64,000 nucleotides of DNA from an uncultured Pelagibacteraceae bacterium (GTDB lineage: Bacteria > Pseudomonadota > Alphaproteobacteria > Pelagibacterales > Pelagibacteraceae): the NCBI GenBank assembly GCA_902583585.1, contig CACHWN010000006.1, positions 1-64,000 on the forward strand, read 5' to 3'. The position numbers were made by a program, and so were the translations under genes. The notes below the pieces were generated by a model. That model was given only the letters and a program-made list of their open reading frames with translations, did not search any database and was not told where the DNA came from. Shown here piece by piece: positions 34,808 through 43,438 of this stretch (position 1 is the first letter of the stretch; every line of letters begins with the position of its first letter).

Positions 34808-36721
34808 GTGTCTAAAGAAATTATTTGGCAACCATCAAAAGAGCAAATTGAAAATTCAAAACTAACTAAGTTTATACAGCATTGTAAATTAAAAAATTAC
34901 GACGAACTTGAGAAAAAAAGTTTTTCTGATCCTGGATGGTTATGGGACAATGTAATCAAATTTTCGGATTTAAGATTTTATAAACCTTACTCAAAAATAT
35001 TAGATGAATCAAAAGGTACTCCTTGGACAAGGTGGTGTATCGGAGGCAAAACTAATATAGTTTTAAATTGTATAGATCGACATAAAGATAAAGAATTTTT
35101 TAAAAACACTTTCATTTTTGCCGAAAGAGAAGACGGAAAAGAAAGCTCAATTACTTATGAAGAATTTGATAAGCAAATCTCAAAGGTTGGGAATACTTTA
35201 AAAGTAAATGGCTTTAAAAAAGGTGATGTAATCGCACTTTACATGCCTCAATTTATAGAAACTTATATTGCCTACTTTGCTATTTTAAAAATTGGGTGTG
35301 TAGTGCTTCCTTTATTCTCTGGATATGGATCAAAGGCAGTTATTGAAAGACTCAATATAGCAAAAGCTAAAGGTATTTTTACTGTTGAGAAAACATTTAG
35401 AAAAGCAAAAGAGATAAGAATGTTTGATCAAATTAAAAATGAATTAGATCAAGTCATTTCTTTAGAAAAAATTTTTTTGTTAGGAAAAGAGAAAGGAAAG
35501 AAAATCTTTAATTGGGAAAATTTTCAAAATGTTTCTGATAATTTAAAAACAGAGGAAACCGATGCTGAGGATCCTGCTATTATACACTTTACATCAGGTA
35601 CAACCGGAAAACCCAAAGGATGTGTTTATACTCATATTGGTTTAGTTGCTAAGATGTCTTTTGATGAAGGAGTTTTAGCAGACTTTAAACAAACAGATAT
35701 TCATTTGTGTATGGCTGATATGGGATGGATGGTGGGTTCTAAGTCTGCAACAATAGCTTCTGCACACGGAGCGCAAATGGTAATTGCTGAAGGAGTGCCT
35801 GATTTTCCCGATGAGGTTCGTTTTTGGAAACTTATTGAAAAATACAAAATTTCCTGGACGGAGCTTTCCCCTGCTCTCATCAGAGCGCAAATGATTAAAG
35901 ATGAAAAACTTTTTAAAGATTTAAATTTAAGCTCACTCAGAATGATTTGTACTGGTGGAGAACCTTGGACAGAAAAACCTTGGAAATGGTTATTTCAAGT
36001 CATTGGTAAATCTAAAGTTCCTATTATGAATTCAGCTGGGGGTACTGAGGTTTCTGGTTCTATTTTGCATTGTTGTTTACATCGTCCTTTTAAGGTCGGA
36101 TCTTTTAATGCTCCCATTCCCGGAATGAGCGCAGACATCTTAAATTTAGATGGAAAAAAAGTTTCTACAAATGAAATGGGTGAATTGGTAATGAGAAAAT
36201 CATCAATCGGATTAACAAAAAGTTTATGGAATGACGATAAGCGTTACATCGATAATTATTGGAGTGTAATTAAAGATTATTGGGTGCATGGTGATCTTGC
36301 AAGTAGAGATGCTGATGGCCATTGGTACTTACATGGAAGGTCTGATGATACCATAAAAGTATCAGGCAAAAGAATTGGTCCATCGGAACTCGAGAGCGTA
36401 ATAGCAAAAAGTGGAAAAGCAAAAGAGGTCGCTGCTGTTGGAATACCTGACGCAAATAAAGGGTCAAAAATTATTTTATCTATCGTTCCTGCAGAAAATA
36501 ATGATCAAAAAGAAAGTTTTTTTGAAGATTTAGTTATAAAAGATTTAGGGAAATCATTTAAGCCTGATAAGGTAATCTTTGTAAAAGATTTACCTAAAAC
36601 AAGAAATATGAAAATTATGAGAAGAGTTATAAAATCATGTTTAGCAAACCAAGACCCGGGTGATTTATCAACGCTATTAAATCCAGAATCTGTAGAGGAG
36701 ATAAGATCACATGCAATTTAA
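34808..36721 (+). CDS. AMP-forming acyl-CoA synthetase (acetyl/acetoacetyl-CoA synthetase-like)
   Basis: Adenylate-forming ligase of 637 residues starting with GTG at 34808. An ACS-type N-terminal domain (WLWDNVIKFSDLRFYKPYS) is followed by the P-loop HFTSGTTGKPKGCVYTH, a central GGTEVSGS block, the hinge GRSDDTIKVSGKRIGPSELES, and the C-terminal catalytic Lys in PKTRNMKIMRR. It activates an organic acid to its CoA thioester; the acid is unknown, but the long N-terminal domain fits short or branched acids. It overlaps the crotonase gene by 11 bases, so both probably act on the same CoA ester. Confidence 0.92.
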   Translation: MSKEIIWQPSKEQIENSKLTKFIQHCKLKNYDELEKKSFSDPGWLWDNVIKFSDLRFYKPYSKILDESKGTPWTRWCIGGKTNIVLNCIDRHKDKEFFKNTFIFAEREDGKESSITYEEFDKQISKVGNTLKVNGFKKGDVIALYMPQFIETYIAYFAILKIGCVVLPLFSGYGSKAVIERLNIAKAKGIFTVEKTFRKAKEIRMFDQIKNELDQVISLEKIFLLGKEKGKKIFNWENFQNVSDNLKTEETDAEDPAIIHFTSGTTGKPKGCVYTHIGLVAKMSFDEGVLADFKQTDIHLCMADMGWMVGSKSATIASAHGAQMVIAEGVPDFPDEVRFWKLIEKYKISWTELSPALIRAQMIKDEKLFKDLNLSSLRMICTGGEPWTEKPWKWLFQVIGKSKVPIMNSAGGTEVSGSILHCCLHRPFKVGSFNAPIPGMSADILNLDGKKVSTNEMGELVMRKSSIGLTKSLWNDDKRYIDNYWSVIKDYWVHGDLASRDADGHWYLHGRSDDTIKVSGKRIGPSELESVIAKSGKAKEVAAVGIPDANKGSKIILSIVPAENNDQKESFFEDLVIKDLGKSFKPDKVIFVKDLPKTRNMKIMRRVIKSCLANQDPGDLSTLLNPESVEEIRSHAI

Positions 36722-37481
36722 AGATATATTATATGAAGTTAAAGGTGATTACGCTTATGTAACTATAAATAGACCTAAAGTATTAAATGCTTTTACACCA
36801 GTTACTCTTCAAGAACTTAAGACAGCTCTTGATAATGCAGAAAAAGATAAAGAAGTTGGAGTAATTGTTTTGTCAGGTGCTGGAGATAGAGCCTTTTGCT
36901 CAGGTGGAGATATGAACTGGGAAAGCTCTAAAGAATTTCAAGATCATGAATACGAATTTCATATTCACTTAACAAAATGTAGTAAACCAATCATAGCTAA
37001 AGTGGATGGATACGCGATTGGTGGTGGAAATCATATGGCTTACTTTTGTGATTTAACTATAGCAAGTGAGAATTCTATATTTGGTCAAAATGGACCCAGA
37101 GTTGGTTCTCCCGCGGGAGGAGCTATAGTTGCCCACTCTGCAAATATTTTAGGACACAAACGTGCAAGAGAAATGTGGATGACTTGCAAAAGATACTCAG
37201 CAAAAGAGATGATGAATTGGGGTTTGGTAAATTCAGTAGTGAAGAAAGATAAATTAGATGAGGAAGTTAAAAAGTATGGTGATGAAATTTTAAAAGCTGC
37301 ACCAACTTGTTTAAAGATATTAAAGGCCAGTTTTAGAAAACAATTTGAAGAAATATTAAAAATTACCCAAAAAGGTATGGTCGAAGAAGTTGCACCTGAT
37401 TATTTTAAAACTGGAGAACAGGCTGAGGGCGCAAAGGCCTTTCTAGAAAAAAGGAAGCCGAATTTCAAAAAATTTAGATAA
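36711..37481 (+). CDS. Enoyl-CoA hydratase/isomerase (crotonase) family protein, MenB/BadI-like
   Basis: A 256-residue crotonase. Oxyanion-hole segments are AGDRAFCSGGDM and YAIGGGNHMAYFCDLTIAS. The stretch FGQNGPRVGSPAGG resembles MenB and 2-ketocyclohexanecarboxyl-CoA hydrolase (BadI) more than ordinary FadB-type hydratases, which suggests C-C bond formation or cleavage chemistry next to a 1,3-dicarbonyl CoA ester. No other men genes are present, so menaquinone synthesis is unlikely. It starts inside the acyl-CoA synthetase frame and shares TAATG with the next gene. Confidence 0.9.
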   Translation: MQFKDILYEVKGDYAYVTINRPKVLNAFTPVTLQELKTALDNAEKDKEVGVIVLSGAGDRAFCSGGDMNWESSKEFQDHEYEFHIHLTKCSKPIIAKVDGYAIGGGNHMAYFCDLTIASENSIFGQNGPRVGSPAGGAIVAHSANILGHKRAREMWMTCKRYSAKEMMNWGLVNSVVKKDKLDEEVKKYGDEILKAAPTCLKILKASFRKQFEEILKITQKGMVEEVAPDYFKTGEQAEGAKAFLEKRKPNFKKFR

Positions 37482-38569
37482 TGAAAATTAAATCAATCAA
37501 AGCAATCACTTTGAGTATGCCGTTTAACCATGGAGGAAAAAAGGTAATTTTTCATGGAAAAGAATGGAAAAGTTTAGAATTTAACTTAGTAAAAATTGAA
37601 ACAGATAAAGGTATCACTGGTTGGGGTGAAGCCTTTGGTTATACAAGTTGGAAAGCAGTAAAAATTGCAATCGAAGAAATGGTGGCTCCTTTAATTGTAG
37701 GAAAAGATATGAGTAATATACCGGAACTTCTTTTAACTCTTCAAAAATCTTTGCATTTATTTGGTAGATACGGGATAACAATGTTTGCAATATCTGGTGT
37801 TGAAATTGCATTATGGGATGCTTTAGGCAAAGAAAAAAGTAAGCCAATTCATGAATTGTTAGGAAAAAAAAATAAAGATCTATTTAAAGCCTATTCAAGT
37901 CTTTTTAGGTATGGAGATCCAAAAATTATAGAACAAAAATGTAAGCAATCTTTAGACGACGGTTATCAAGCAATTAAACTACATGAAATAGAGAATGATT
38001 GTATTGAGGCTGGTAGAAAAGGAACAGGTGATCTTCCTTTAATGTTAGATACCAATTGTCCTTGGACTTATGAAGAAACACTATCCAAAAAAGATTTTTT
38101 AAAAAGCATGAAACTCACTTGGTTAGAAGAACCTATTTACCCACCTGAAGATTATGAAACTCTCGCAAAATTAAATAAAGAACTAGGGATACCTATAGCT
38201 TGTGGAGAGAATGCATGTACAGAATATGAGTTTAAGTCAATGATTAAACAAAAAGCAGTTACTTTTATTCAACCGTCGGTAATAAAAGTTGGTGGTATTT
38301 ACGAGATGTTCAAAATAATTCAGCATGCAGAAAAAAATGATATCTCTGTAATGCCTCATACTGCTTATTTTGGGCCAGGTTTTTTAGCTACGCTTCAATT
38401 AGCTGCGTTAATGGAAAAGGATACCTATATTGAGAGATTCTATTTGGATATTGATCAAGAATTTTACCCAAATTTTAAAAGAGCGTTGAATGGAAAGTAT
38501 AAATTACCTTCAGGACCAGGTCTTGGAATTGATTTAGATTATAATAAATTAAGTAAGTATGAAATATAG
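37481..38569 (+). CDS. Mandelate racemase / muconate lactonizing enzyme (enolase superfamily) protein
   Basis: A 362-residue enolase-superfamily enzyme. The barrel carries the base motif K166-x-H168 (AIKLHE), metal ligands D190 (MLDTN), E216 (LEEP) and E243 (CGEN), and the opposing H293 (MPHTAYF). This KxH arrangement belongs to the mandelate racemase-like subgroup, whose members mostly dehydrate or epimerise sugar acids or 2-hydroxy acids. The capping domain reads VKIETDKGITGWGEAFG. It overlaps the CitE-like gene by 11 bases. Confidence 0.92.
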   Translation: MKIKSIKAITLSMPFNHGGKKVIFHGKEWKSLEFNLVKIETDKGITGWGEAFGYTSWKAVKIAIEEMVAPLIVGKDMSNIPELLLTLQKSLHLFGRYGITMFAISGVEIALWDALGKEKSKPIHELLGKKNKDLFKAYSSLFRYGDPKIIEQKCKQSLDDGYQAIKLHEIENDCIEAGRKGTGDLPLMLDTNCPWTYEETLSKKDFLKSMKLTWLEEPIYPPEDYETLAKLNKELGIPIACGENACTEYEFKSMIKQKAVTFIQPSVIKVGGIYEMFKIIQHAEKNDISVMPHTAYFGPGFLATLQLAALMEKDTYIERFYLDIDQEFYPNFKRALNGKYKLPSGPGLGIDLDYNKLSKYEI

Positions 38570-39212
38570 ATCTGTTTTATTCGTTCCTGGACATGAAGAA
38601 AAAAAAATTAAAAAAGCATATACATTAAATTCAGATTTAATTGTTCTTGACTTAGAGTCAACTGTTCCTGAAGACCAGAAAGATCAGGCTAAAAAAATAA
38701 TAAAAGATTGCAATGTTAATAAAAATCAAACATATATAAGAATTAATAAAAATTCTGACTTAGAATTTGTAACATCAGAAAAATTCCCTGGGATATTTCT
38801 TCCGTTCACTGAAACAAAAAAACAGTTAATCGAGATAGATATATTATTAAAAAAAACCGAAAAATTAAAAACCGATGTAATCCCAATTTTGGAAAGTATA
38901 AACGGACTAGCTAATCTTGATGAAATTTGCTCTTTTAAAGAAAGAATCAAAATTATATCCTTTGGCTCTCATGATTTAGCTAAATCTATAAATCTTAAGA
39001 TTTCAGAAGATGAAAAAGAAATTTTAGAATTTAGAAAAAATATAGTTAATAAGTCTAAAAATATTCAAAAACCAATAGATACCTCTTATCTAAATTTTAA
39101 GAATTTGAATGGATTCGAAGTCTCATGTAATTTAGTAAAAAAATTAGGATTTGGTGGTAAAGCATGTATTCATCCAGATCAAATTAATATATCAAATAAA
39201 ATATTTGAATGA
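38559..39212 (+). CDS. Short CitE-like (HpcH/HpaI aldolase family) protein
   Basis: A 217-residue member of the citrate lyase beta / malyl-CoA lyase family. It opens with RSVLFVPGHEEKKIKKA, keeps IVLDLES, IRINKNSD, PILESINGLANLDEI, ISFGSHDLA and the closing GFGGKACIHPDQI. It is shorter than usual (about 270-300) and the normally conserved LEDAV and vlPK segments read LESTVP and LPFTETK, so the metal/CoA site may be altered. It could cleave a 3-hydroxyacyl-CoA produced by the preceding enzymes. It overlaps the first Gfo/Idh/MocA gene by 4 bases. Confidence 0.82.
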   Translation: MKYRSVLFVPGHEEKKIKKAYTLNSDLIVLDLESTVPEDQKDQAKKIIKDCNVNKNQTYIRINKNSDLEFVTSEKFPGIFLPFTETKKQLIEIDILLKKTEKLKTDVIPILESINGLANLDEICSFKERIKIISFGSHDLAKSINLKISEDEKEILEFRKNIVNKSKNIQKPIDTSYLNFKNLNGFEVSCNLVKKLGFGGKACIHPDQINISNKIFE

Positions 39213-40252
39213 AAAATAAAGTTAAAGTAGCAGTTGTAGGGATTGGGCTAATGGGGAGTCAACATTTAAAAGCTTTAAATTTATCTAAAAAAGCTAAATT
39301 ACACTCTATAGTCGATTTAAATAAAAAATCAGAAATTCATGCTAAAAAATTTAAAGTTCCATTTCATAATTCATCAAAAGAGTTATTAAAAAATGATAAA
39401 CCAGATGCTGTGATCGTGGCTACCCCTAATCAGTTTCATGAAAAACATACAATCAGTTTTTTAAATGCTAAAATACCAGTTTTATTAGAGAAACCAATTT
39501 CAGATAATATTTTAAAGGCAAAAAAAATAATTCAAAGTTCAAAAAAAAATAAAACTCACCTTCTTATTGGTTATCACAGAAGACACAATTCTATTGTAAC
39601 AAAAGTTAAAAAACAGATTGATAGTGGAAATTTAGGAAAAATAGTTGCAGTAAATGTTATGTGTTGGTTGTATAAAAATAATGATTGGTATAAAGAGAAA
39701 TGGCGAATTAAAAAAGGTGGTGGGCCTTTAGGCATTAACCTTGTTCATGATATAGATTTAATATGTTATCTATTGGGTCCAGTCACACACGTTCAAGCTA
39801 CAACTTCTAATAAAATTAGAAAGTACGAGGTTGAAGATACTGCAATTGTAAATTTTACATTCAAAAGTGGAACTTTATGCACATTAAGTGTTTCTGACAC
39901 TATTGTAGCACCATTTAGTTACGAATTAACAGCCGGAGAAAATCCAGCTTATCCAATTACAAATCAGTCTGCTTATTATATTGGTGGGACTAAAGGATCG
40001 ATACAATTTCCTAACTTAAAACACTGGTACAACAAAGGTGAGAGAAGTTGGTGGAAGCCAATTTATCATAAAGATTTTAATATTCGACTAAGTAGATTTA
40101 CTCTAATAAATCAAATAGATCATTTATGTGACGTTGTTCTGGGCAAAGCTAAACCTAAAGTAAGTGGAAATGACGGCTTGCAATCACTTAAAATATTTGA
40201 TGCCATAATAAGAAGTAATAAAACTGGAAAAAAAGTTAGAATTAATCGATGA
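39209..40252 (+). CDS. Gfo/Idh/MocA family oxidoreductase (first of three)
   Basis: NAD(P)-dependent sugar/polyol dehydrogenase family, 347 residues. The Rossmann loop is VGIGLMGSQHLKAL, followed by VATPNQFHEKH and the catalytic-Lys motif LEKPIS; the second catalytic region is GGGPLGINLVHDIDLICYLLG, carrying the His-Asp pair. Relatives oxidise inositol, glucose-type sugars and similar alcohols. It is coupled by 4-base overlaps to the CitE-like gene and to the next oxidoreductase, and it is clearly different in sequence from the other two. Confidence 0.92.
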   Translation: MKNKVKVAVVGIGLMGSQHLKALNLSKKAKLHSIVDLNKKSEIHAKKFKVPFHNSSKELLKNDKPDAVIVATPNQFHEKHTISFLNAKIPVLLEKPISDNILKAKKIIQSSKKNKTHLLIGYHRRHNSIVTKVKKQIDSGNLGKIVAVNVMCWLYKNNDWYKEKWRIKKGGGPLGINLVHDIDLICYLLGPVTHVQATTSNKIRKYEVEDTAIVNFTFKSGTLCTLSVSDTIVAPFSYELTAGENPAYPITNQSAYYIGGTKGSIQFPNLKHWYNKGERSWWKPIYHKDFNIRLSRFTLINQIDHLCDVVLGKAKPKVSGNDGLQSLKIFDAIIRSNKTGKKVRINR

Positions 40253-41379
40253 AAAAGTTAAGACTTGGAATTATCGGTGGAGGCCCTGGTTCTTGGATTG
40301 GTCATGTACATAGAATAGCTTCAAGATTTGATGATAAATATGAGATTGTAGCAGGTGTTTTTACAAGAAATTATAAAATCAACCAATCATTTGGAACAAG
40401 CTTAGGAGTTAAAAAAAATAGATGTTATAAAAATTATAAAGACCTCTGCTTTTTTGAAAAAAAGATCAAAAAAGGAATCCAAGTGGTTGCAATTATGACT
40501 CCTCCTGGAAGCCATCAAGAAATAGCGGAATTATTTATTAAAAATAACATTCATGTGATATCTGATAAACCTTTTGCAGGATCTCTCTCTCAAGCTAAAA
40601 AACTTTTTAAAACAATTAAGAAAAATAAAAAAATAATTTATGGACTAACTCATAATTACTCTGCTTACCCTATGGTTAGACACGCAAAAAAATTAATTGA
40701 AGATAGAAAAATTGGAGATGTTGAGTATATTAATGTTGAATATGTTCAAGACTGGACAAATGGAAAAAAAATTACTCCTGGTAATGCTAAAAAGGTATTC
40801 AAATGGAAATTAGATAAAAAGATAGCTGGGGTTTCTACAGTATTAAATGAAATTGGATCTCATGCGTATCACCTATGTAATTACATAACTGGTCTTAAAG
40901 GAAAAAGTTTATTTGCTGATATAAAGCAATACTCAAAAAAAATTAAATTTGATACTAATGCTCAAGTTTTTATAAATTACGAAAATGGGGCAAAAGGATT
41001 GTTTTGGGCTTCTACAACTGCCAAAGGTGGAGTTTACGGATTACGAATTAGAATTTTTGGTTCTAAAGGAAGTTTAGAATGGGTACAAAATAAACCTGGA
41101 TATTTAAAATATAACGCTGCCAAGGGCGCTACTAAAATTCTTGAAAGAGGGTTTAATGAGAGTGGTTTTTCAAAAAAATTTTCAAGAATTAAATATGGAC
41201 ATCCAGAAGGATATTTAAGCGCATTTTCTAACTTATATAAAGAAATTGCTTCAAAAATTAACTCTAATAAAAGTAAAAGAAGATTTTATTTTCCAACTGC
41301 TTACGAAGGTTTGCTTACAGCAAAATTTATAGATGGATGTGTTAAGTCATCAGCTAGAAAAAAATGGGTAGCATTTTAA
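40249..41379 (+). CDS. Gfo/Idh/MocA family oxidoreductase (second of three)
   Basis: A 376-residue oxidoreductase. The dinucleotide loop is IGGGPGSWIGHVHRIA, a variant with an inserted Ser-Trp typical of one Gfo/Idh/MocA subgroup; MTPPGSHQEIAEL and SDKPFAGS contain the cofactor and catalytic Lys sites (DKP instead of EKP), and NEIGSHAYHLCNYITG carries the active-site His. This subgroup often acts on sugar acids or cyclitols. It ends one base before the third oxidoreductase, so all three are co-transcribed. Confidence 0.92.
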   Translation: MKKLRLGIIGGGPGSWIGHVHRIASRFDDKYEIVAGVFTRNYKINQSFGTSLGVKKNRCYKNYKDLCFFEKKIKKGIQVVAIMTPPGSHQEIAELFIKNNIHVISDKPFAGSLSQAKKLFKTIKKNKKIIYGLTHNYSAYPMVRHAKKLIEDRKIGDVEYINVEYVQDWTNGKKITPGNAKKVFKWKLDKKIAGVSTVLNEIGSHAYHLCNYITGLKGKSLFADIKQYSKKIKFDTNAQVFINYENGAKGLFWASTTAKGGVYGLRIRIFGSKGSLEWVQNKPGYLKYNAAKGATKILERGFNESGFSKKFSRIKYGHPEGYLSAFSNLYKEIASKINSNKSKRRFYFPTAYEGLLTAKFIDGCVKSSARKKWVAF

Positions 41380-42291
41380 ATGATAAAATCCTGTGTAATA
41401 GGATTATCAAAAATTGGAAGAATTCATTGTGAGAGTATATTAAAAATAAAAAAAACTTCTCTTAATTATGTTTTTGATAAAAATTATAATCTTGGTAGAA
41501 AACTATCTCAAAAGTTAAAATGTAATACCTCAAGAGACTTTAACAATATATTAAGAAAAAAAGATATAAAACTTTTTATAATTGCATCTCCAACAAATAC
41601 GCATGACTTTTATATAAAGAAATTGATAAAATATAAGAAAATGATCTATTGTGAAAAACCAATTGTAAGAAATAATAAAAAACTTATAAGAATTATAGAT
41701 TTAATCCAAAAGAATAAAATAAAGTTTTGTGTGGGTCTAAATCGTAGATTTTCAAAAGAATATTTCTCTTTAAAAAAAAGAGTAAATAAAAAACGAGTAA
41801 AATATATTCAAATTATATCTAGATCATCCAATCATGATGTAAATTTATCTATAAGAAATGGTGGTCTTTTTTTTGATAAAGGCTTTCATTTTTTTGATTT
41901 AGCATGTTGGTTAGGTAACTCAAAACCCAAACAGATAGAAGTTATTGCAAAATCAATTAGTACAAAAGATTTCCTCGATAGAGGAGATTTTTCTGATGCT
42001 GTAGTAAATTTAAAACTTAAAAACGGTGTAAATGTCGAGATGGTTTTCAGTAGAAAATGTAGACTTGGAAATTACGAAAAAATAAAAATATACGGTGAAA
42101 AATTTATCTTAGATTCAGATAATTTTTCAGAAAAAAAAGAATTATATGAAGATTTTTCAGTTAGACACAGAAAGTCATATTATAAATGTCTAAAAAAATT
42201 TATTGATAATAAGAACAATCTTTTATTGAGTGAAGCGATAATAGCTCAAAAAATCTGCGCAAACGCTTTAAATAAAGGTAAAAAAAATTAA
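41380..42291 (+). CDS. Gfo/Idh/MocA family oxidoreductase (third of three)
   Basis: A 303-residue, very Lys/Asn-rich member of the family. The Rossmann loop is IGLSKIGRIHCESIL, followed by IASPTNTHDFYIKKL and CEKPIVRNN with the catalytic Lys; the active-site His is in FFDKGFHFFDLACWLG. It is the shortest of the three, lacking part of the C-terminal sheet extension. It ends the 10.2-kb plus-strand operon and converges on lpxB with one base between stops and no terminator hairpin. Function is inferred from family only. Confidence 0.88.
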   Translation: MIKSCVIGLSKIGRIHCESILKIKKTSLNYVFDKNYNLGRKLSQKLKCNTSRDFNNILRKKDIKLFIIASPTNTHDFYIKKLIKYKKMIYCEKPIVRNNKKLIRIIDLIQKNKIKFCVGLNRRFSKEYFSLKKRVNKKRVKYIQIISRSSNHDVNLSIRNGGLFFDKGFHFFDLACWLGNSKPKQIEVIAKSISTKDFLDRGDFSDAVVNLKLKNGVNVEMVFSRKCRLGNYEKIKIYGEKFILDSDNFSEKKELYEDFSVRHRKSYYKCLKKFIDNKNNLLLSEAIIAQKICANALNKGKKN

Positions 42292-42292
42292 T

Positions 42293-43438
42293 CTATAAAA
42301 ATTTAGCTAAAGCTTGACTAGCAAGTTTTGAAGGCGAAATATCAGTTTTAAACCTATTTATTATAAATTGGGTCTCTTCTATCTGATTTTTAATTTTATT
42401 AGGGTCATCTAAAAAAGAACTTACAATTTTTAATAAATTTTTTGGATTACATTTTGTTTGGAGCAATTCTGGTATGACTTCTTTCCCAGCTGCAATATTT
42501 ACGATATTAGCAAATTTAACTTTTACTAAAGATCTTACAATTATATAATTTAAAAAATTCATTTTATAAATTATTACAGATGGTACCTTTGATTTGCAAA
42601 TTTCTAAAGAAACAGTTCCAGATTTAGCAACTGCAAAAACAGATTTCTTTAAAGTATGAGACTTAATTTTATCATCACTAATTATTTCACAATTATTAAT
42701 GTCTTGTGATTTAATATAGGATTGAATCAATTCATATTGTTGTTTAGTTGAATGAAAAATATATATAAAATCTTTATAATCTTTATTCATTAATTTTATA
42801 AAATCTAAAAGTATAGGCATTAAAATTTTGATTTCTGAAATTCTACTTCCTGGAAAAACTGAAATAAGTGCTTTATTTTTTTCAAAAATTTGATTGATAT
42901 CAATTTTAGTTTCTGAAGATTCGTTTAGTAAAGGATGCCCAACAAACTCATTGCTCATACTCTCTTTATCAAAAAAAGGTTTTTCGAAATTAAATAATAA
43001 CAAAATATGATCTATGAACTTTTTAATTTTTTTTATTCTTCCCTCTCTCCAAACCCAAACTTGTGGTGCAACATAATGTATTGTTTTTACCTTAGAATTT
43101 ATCTTTTTAAATCGTTCTGCGACTCTTAAAGTGAAATCGGGACTATCAACTGTAAATAAAATATCTGGTTCAAAATCTTTAATGGCTTTTACAGTTTCAT
43201 TAATTTTTTTATTAATTTTGAATATATTTCTTATTACGTTGGTAAAGCCGATATAAGTGATTTCTCTTAAATCATAAATTGACTTTATTCCTAAAGCTTT
43301 TAAATTTTCACCTCCAACGCTTAAATATTCAATTTCTGGGTAATCTTTTTTAAGTTCTCGAATTACTTCTGAAGCTAACTTATCTCCAGATGCTTCACCG
43401 GTAAGAATAAATATCTTTTTCACTTGTACATTCTCCAA
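42293..43438 (-). CDS. lpxB: Lipid-A-disaccharide synthase
   Basis: GT19 glycosyltransferase that joins UDP-2,3-diacylglucosamine and lipid X to form the lipid A disaccharide. Recognisable parts are ILTGEASGDKLASEVIREL (N-terminal acceptor side), SVGGENLKALGIKS, TVDSPDFTLRVAERFK, HYVAPQVWVWREGR and LLFNFEKPFF, then FPGSRISEIKIL and AKSGTVSLE in the donor domain. Length 381 residues. It overlaps the PQQ-type dehydrogenase by 19 bases rather than lying next to lpxI as is usual. Confidence 0.96.
   Translation of the reverse strand: MENVQVKKIFILTGEASGDKLASEVIRELKKDYPEIEYLSVGGENLKALGIKSIYDLREITYIGFTNVIRNIFKINKKINETVKAIKDFEPDILFTVDSPDFTLRVAERFKKINSKVKTIHYVAPQVWVWREGRIKKIKKFIDHILLLFNFEKPFFDKESMSNEFVGHPLLNESSETKIDINQIFEKNKALISVFPGSRISEIKILMPILLDFIKLMNKDYKDFIYIFHSTKQQYELIQSYIKSQDINNCEIISDDKIKSHTLKKSVFAVAKSGTVSLEICKSKVPSVIIYKMNFLNYIIVRSLVKVKFANIVNIAAGKEVIPELLQTKCNPKNLLKIVSSFLDDPNKIKNQIEETQFIINRFKTDISPSKLASQALAKFL

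Noticed and set aside
36711-37481. menB (naphthoate synthase)
   Set aside because: Resembles MenB/BadI in one motif only; no menaquinone genes nearby and the operon is catabolic.
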